From Bdellovibrio sp. ZAP7 (GTDB taxonomy: Bacteria > Bdellovibrionota > Bdellovibrionia > Bdellovibrionales > Bdellovibrionaceae), in assembly GCF_006874645.1 (NCBI RefSeq), contig NZ_CP030082.1, positions 1,860,001-1,924,000 of the forward strand: a stretch of DNA of 64,000 nt. The letters are read 5' to 3'. Under the pieces are notes generated by a model, which was given only the letters and a program-made list of their open reading frames with translations, ran no database searches and was not told the origin of the DNA. Position numbers and translations under genes: made by a program. Position 1 is the stretch's first letter; the number at the start of each line of letters is the position of its first letter. Of the stretch, positions 63,049-64,000 are shown one piece after another.

Positions 63049-63610
63049 GATTATTCTCTCCATAAGTATTTTAATTTCGGTTCTTTGTGGAGTGTGGTAT
63101 TTGAGCGTTCCTCAGCAGTATGTTACACGCGTCAGCGTGATAACCGGGCCGCGTGTATTGGACGGTGAATTGAGTCTCATTCCACCTCAGTTTAAAGTAG
63201 AAGACTATTTCCAACAGATGGTCGAAGAATTGAATCCTGATGTTAAAATATTAGCAATTCAGTCGACTCAAGGAAGTCGCATCTTTTTTGACTTTAAGGC
63301 TTCGAATGTTGATGAGGTAAAACCATTAGCAAGAAAAATTTTCTTTGCGGCCCTACAGAAGCAAATTAATCTCGTAGATGAGAAATATCCCAATGCGCAT
63401 CTTTTGGCGGGATATAGTTCAGTGATTGATTTTTATTATTCTAACCTTTTATCGCGAATAAATGTAGATCAAGGCAACGCTTTCATGACGTTTAGATTCA
63501 ACTATATATTTATAGATCGTGAAACGAAGTCTGGTCTCAAATATGTTATCTTTGCCGTTATCGCCATGGTACTAGTCAACCTGGCAGTTTGGCAAATAAG
63601 GAAGATTTAG
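63041..63610 (+). CDS. Small Wzz-like chain-length/co-polymerase candidate
   Basis: The 189-residue product has a membrane helix at ~3-22, a periplasmic part of ~140 residues and a second helix near the C-terminus followed by W-Q-I-R-K-I. This N-in/C-in topology is that of polysaccharide co-polymerases (Wzz), but the protein is about half the usual size and no Pro-rich motif near the second helix stands out. Its overlap with the polymerase candidate supports the idea. Confidence 0.5.
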   Translation: MSKIILSISILISVLCGVWYLSVPQQYVTRVSVITGPRVLDGELSLIPPQFKVEDYFQQMVEELNPDVKILAIQSTQGSRIFFDFKASNVDEVKPLARKIFFAALQKQINLVDEKYPNAHLLAGYSSVIDFYYSNLLSRINVDQGNAFMTFRFNYIFIDRETKSGLKYVIFAVIAMVLVNLAVWQIRKI

Positions 63611-63647
63611 CTATTTTTCTAAAAAATGGATCTAGTGCGAACAGTGG

Positions 63648-64000
63648 CTATTTTTCACGAAGTTTGATAATTTCCTCGTAGGAGGTCGGGCACATATAGT
63701 TCTCTATATGGCCATATTCTATCTCTTGTAATTTATTTTTACGATACTTTGCAATTGCTACGGAGCCTGTGCCGTGAATCTCGTCACAGTAAATTCGAGT
63801 TGTAACATCATTATCAATGTGGCTCCTGTAGTGGCTCCACTTGATAAAAATTCTTTGCCTCTTGATGGTCTCATCCATGACATCTTCAATTTCTTTATTT
63901 TCTACGTAGTTATCTGCGAAATTTATACCTATCCAAGTAGAGCCTGGAATTCTCATTGTTTGTACTAAAGAAATGCTTTTCGAAAAGAATAGTTCCAACC
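63648..64000 (-). CDS. Unidentified protein, 3' end only
   Basis: The reading frame is open from the right edge to the stop at 63648, so the gene is cut and at least ~116 residues are visible. The visible part includes P-G-S-T-W-I-G-I-N-F and I-F-I-K-W-S-H-Y-R-S-H-I. I do not recognise a family. It converges with the Wzz-like gene, 37 nt away. Confidence 0.55.
   Translation of the reverse strand, partial: LELFFSKSISLVQTMRIPGSTWIGINFADNYVENKEIEDVMDETIKRQRIFIKWSHYRSHIDNDVTTRIYCDEIHGTGSVAIAKYRKNKLQEIEYGHIENYMCPTSYEEIIKLREK

Noticed and set aside
1-64000. tRNA, rRNA, CRISPR, insertion sequences, toxin-antitoxin or phage-defence genes
   Set aside because: I looked for their hallmark patterns on both strands and found none convincing; a tRNA-scan and IS search would settle it.

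Overview
The window looks like chromosomal DNA of a Gram-negative bacterium: it has periplasmic thioredoxin-like and PstS proteins, an outer-membrane-barrel candidate, and a large O-antigen/LPS locus. The mix of genes (cis/trans fatty acid isomerase, xanthine dehydrogenase with adenine deaminase, photolyase fused-SDR neighbour, NfrA/NfrB-like pair, dense AUG-overlap operons, moderate GC falling in the glycan region) reminds me of Bdellovibrio and relatives. That placement is inference from gene content; no rRNA or other marker is present. I see no tRNA, rRNA, CRISPR array, insertion sequence, phage or replication origin.

Region 1 (1-27.3 kb) is mainly housekeeping and metabolism. From left to right it holds: the 3' end of an EF-hand protein; a TlpA-like/ABC1-kinase pair; photolyase plus an SDR-SRPBCC fusion; a purine catabolic operon on the minus strand (xdhA-xdhB-xdhC-ade) that would take adenine to hypoxanthine, xanthine and urate; a hypothetical acidic protein divergent from cti; a Fur-family regulator with a CysZ-like membrane protein; a phosphatase; a soluble PAS histidine kinase divergent from pstSCAB (no phoU follows); a zinc-ribbon membrane protein; a three-gene NfrA/NfrB-like exopolysaccharide operon; and a mini-GNAT coupled to an SDR that has lost its catalytic Tyr.

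Region 2 (27.3-64 kb) is one long, AT-richer mosaic of surface-glycan genes that repeatedly switches strand. It contains dTDP-sugar genes (rfbB, rfbA), a Dol-P-Glc/Man-type synthase, four multi-membrane polyprenyl-phosphate-sugar-dependent transferase candidates, a GT17 enzyme, a complete polyprenyl-phosphoryl-D-arabinose pathway (HAD-UbiA fusion, DprE1, DprE2), an O-antigen ligase/polymerase, Wzx, several GT4 enzymes, a GT-D-like and a WavE-like protein, a row of three related nucleotidyltransferases with HAD and GDPD-like partners, a UDP-L-QuiNAc/L-FucNAc type pathway, a second polymerase candidate and a small Wzz-like protein. The right edge cuts an unidentified gene.

Working model (inference): sugar nucleotides (dTDP-6-deoxyhexose, UDP-2-acetamido-2,6-dideoxy-L-hexose and a cytidylyl/nucleotidyl-activated unknown from the 51.8-55.2 kb row) feed cytoplasmic GT4-type enzymes and Wzx/Wzy/Wzz export. 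Separately, polyprenyl-phosphate arabinose and a polyprenyl-phosphate hexose feed periplasmic GT39/GT87-like transferases that decorate the glycan or a protein. The two most unusual modules are the D-arabinose donor pathway in a Gram-negative O-antigen locus and the row of progressively degenerate nucleotidyltransferases next to a GDPD-like protein.
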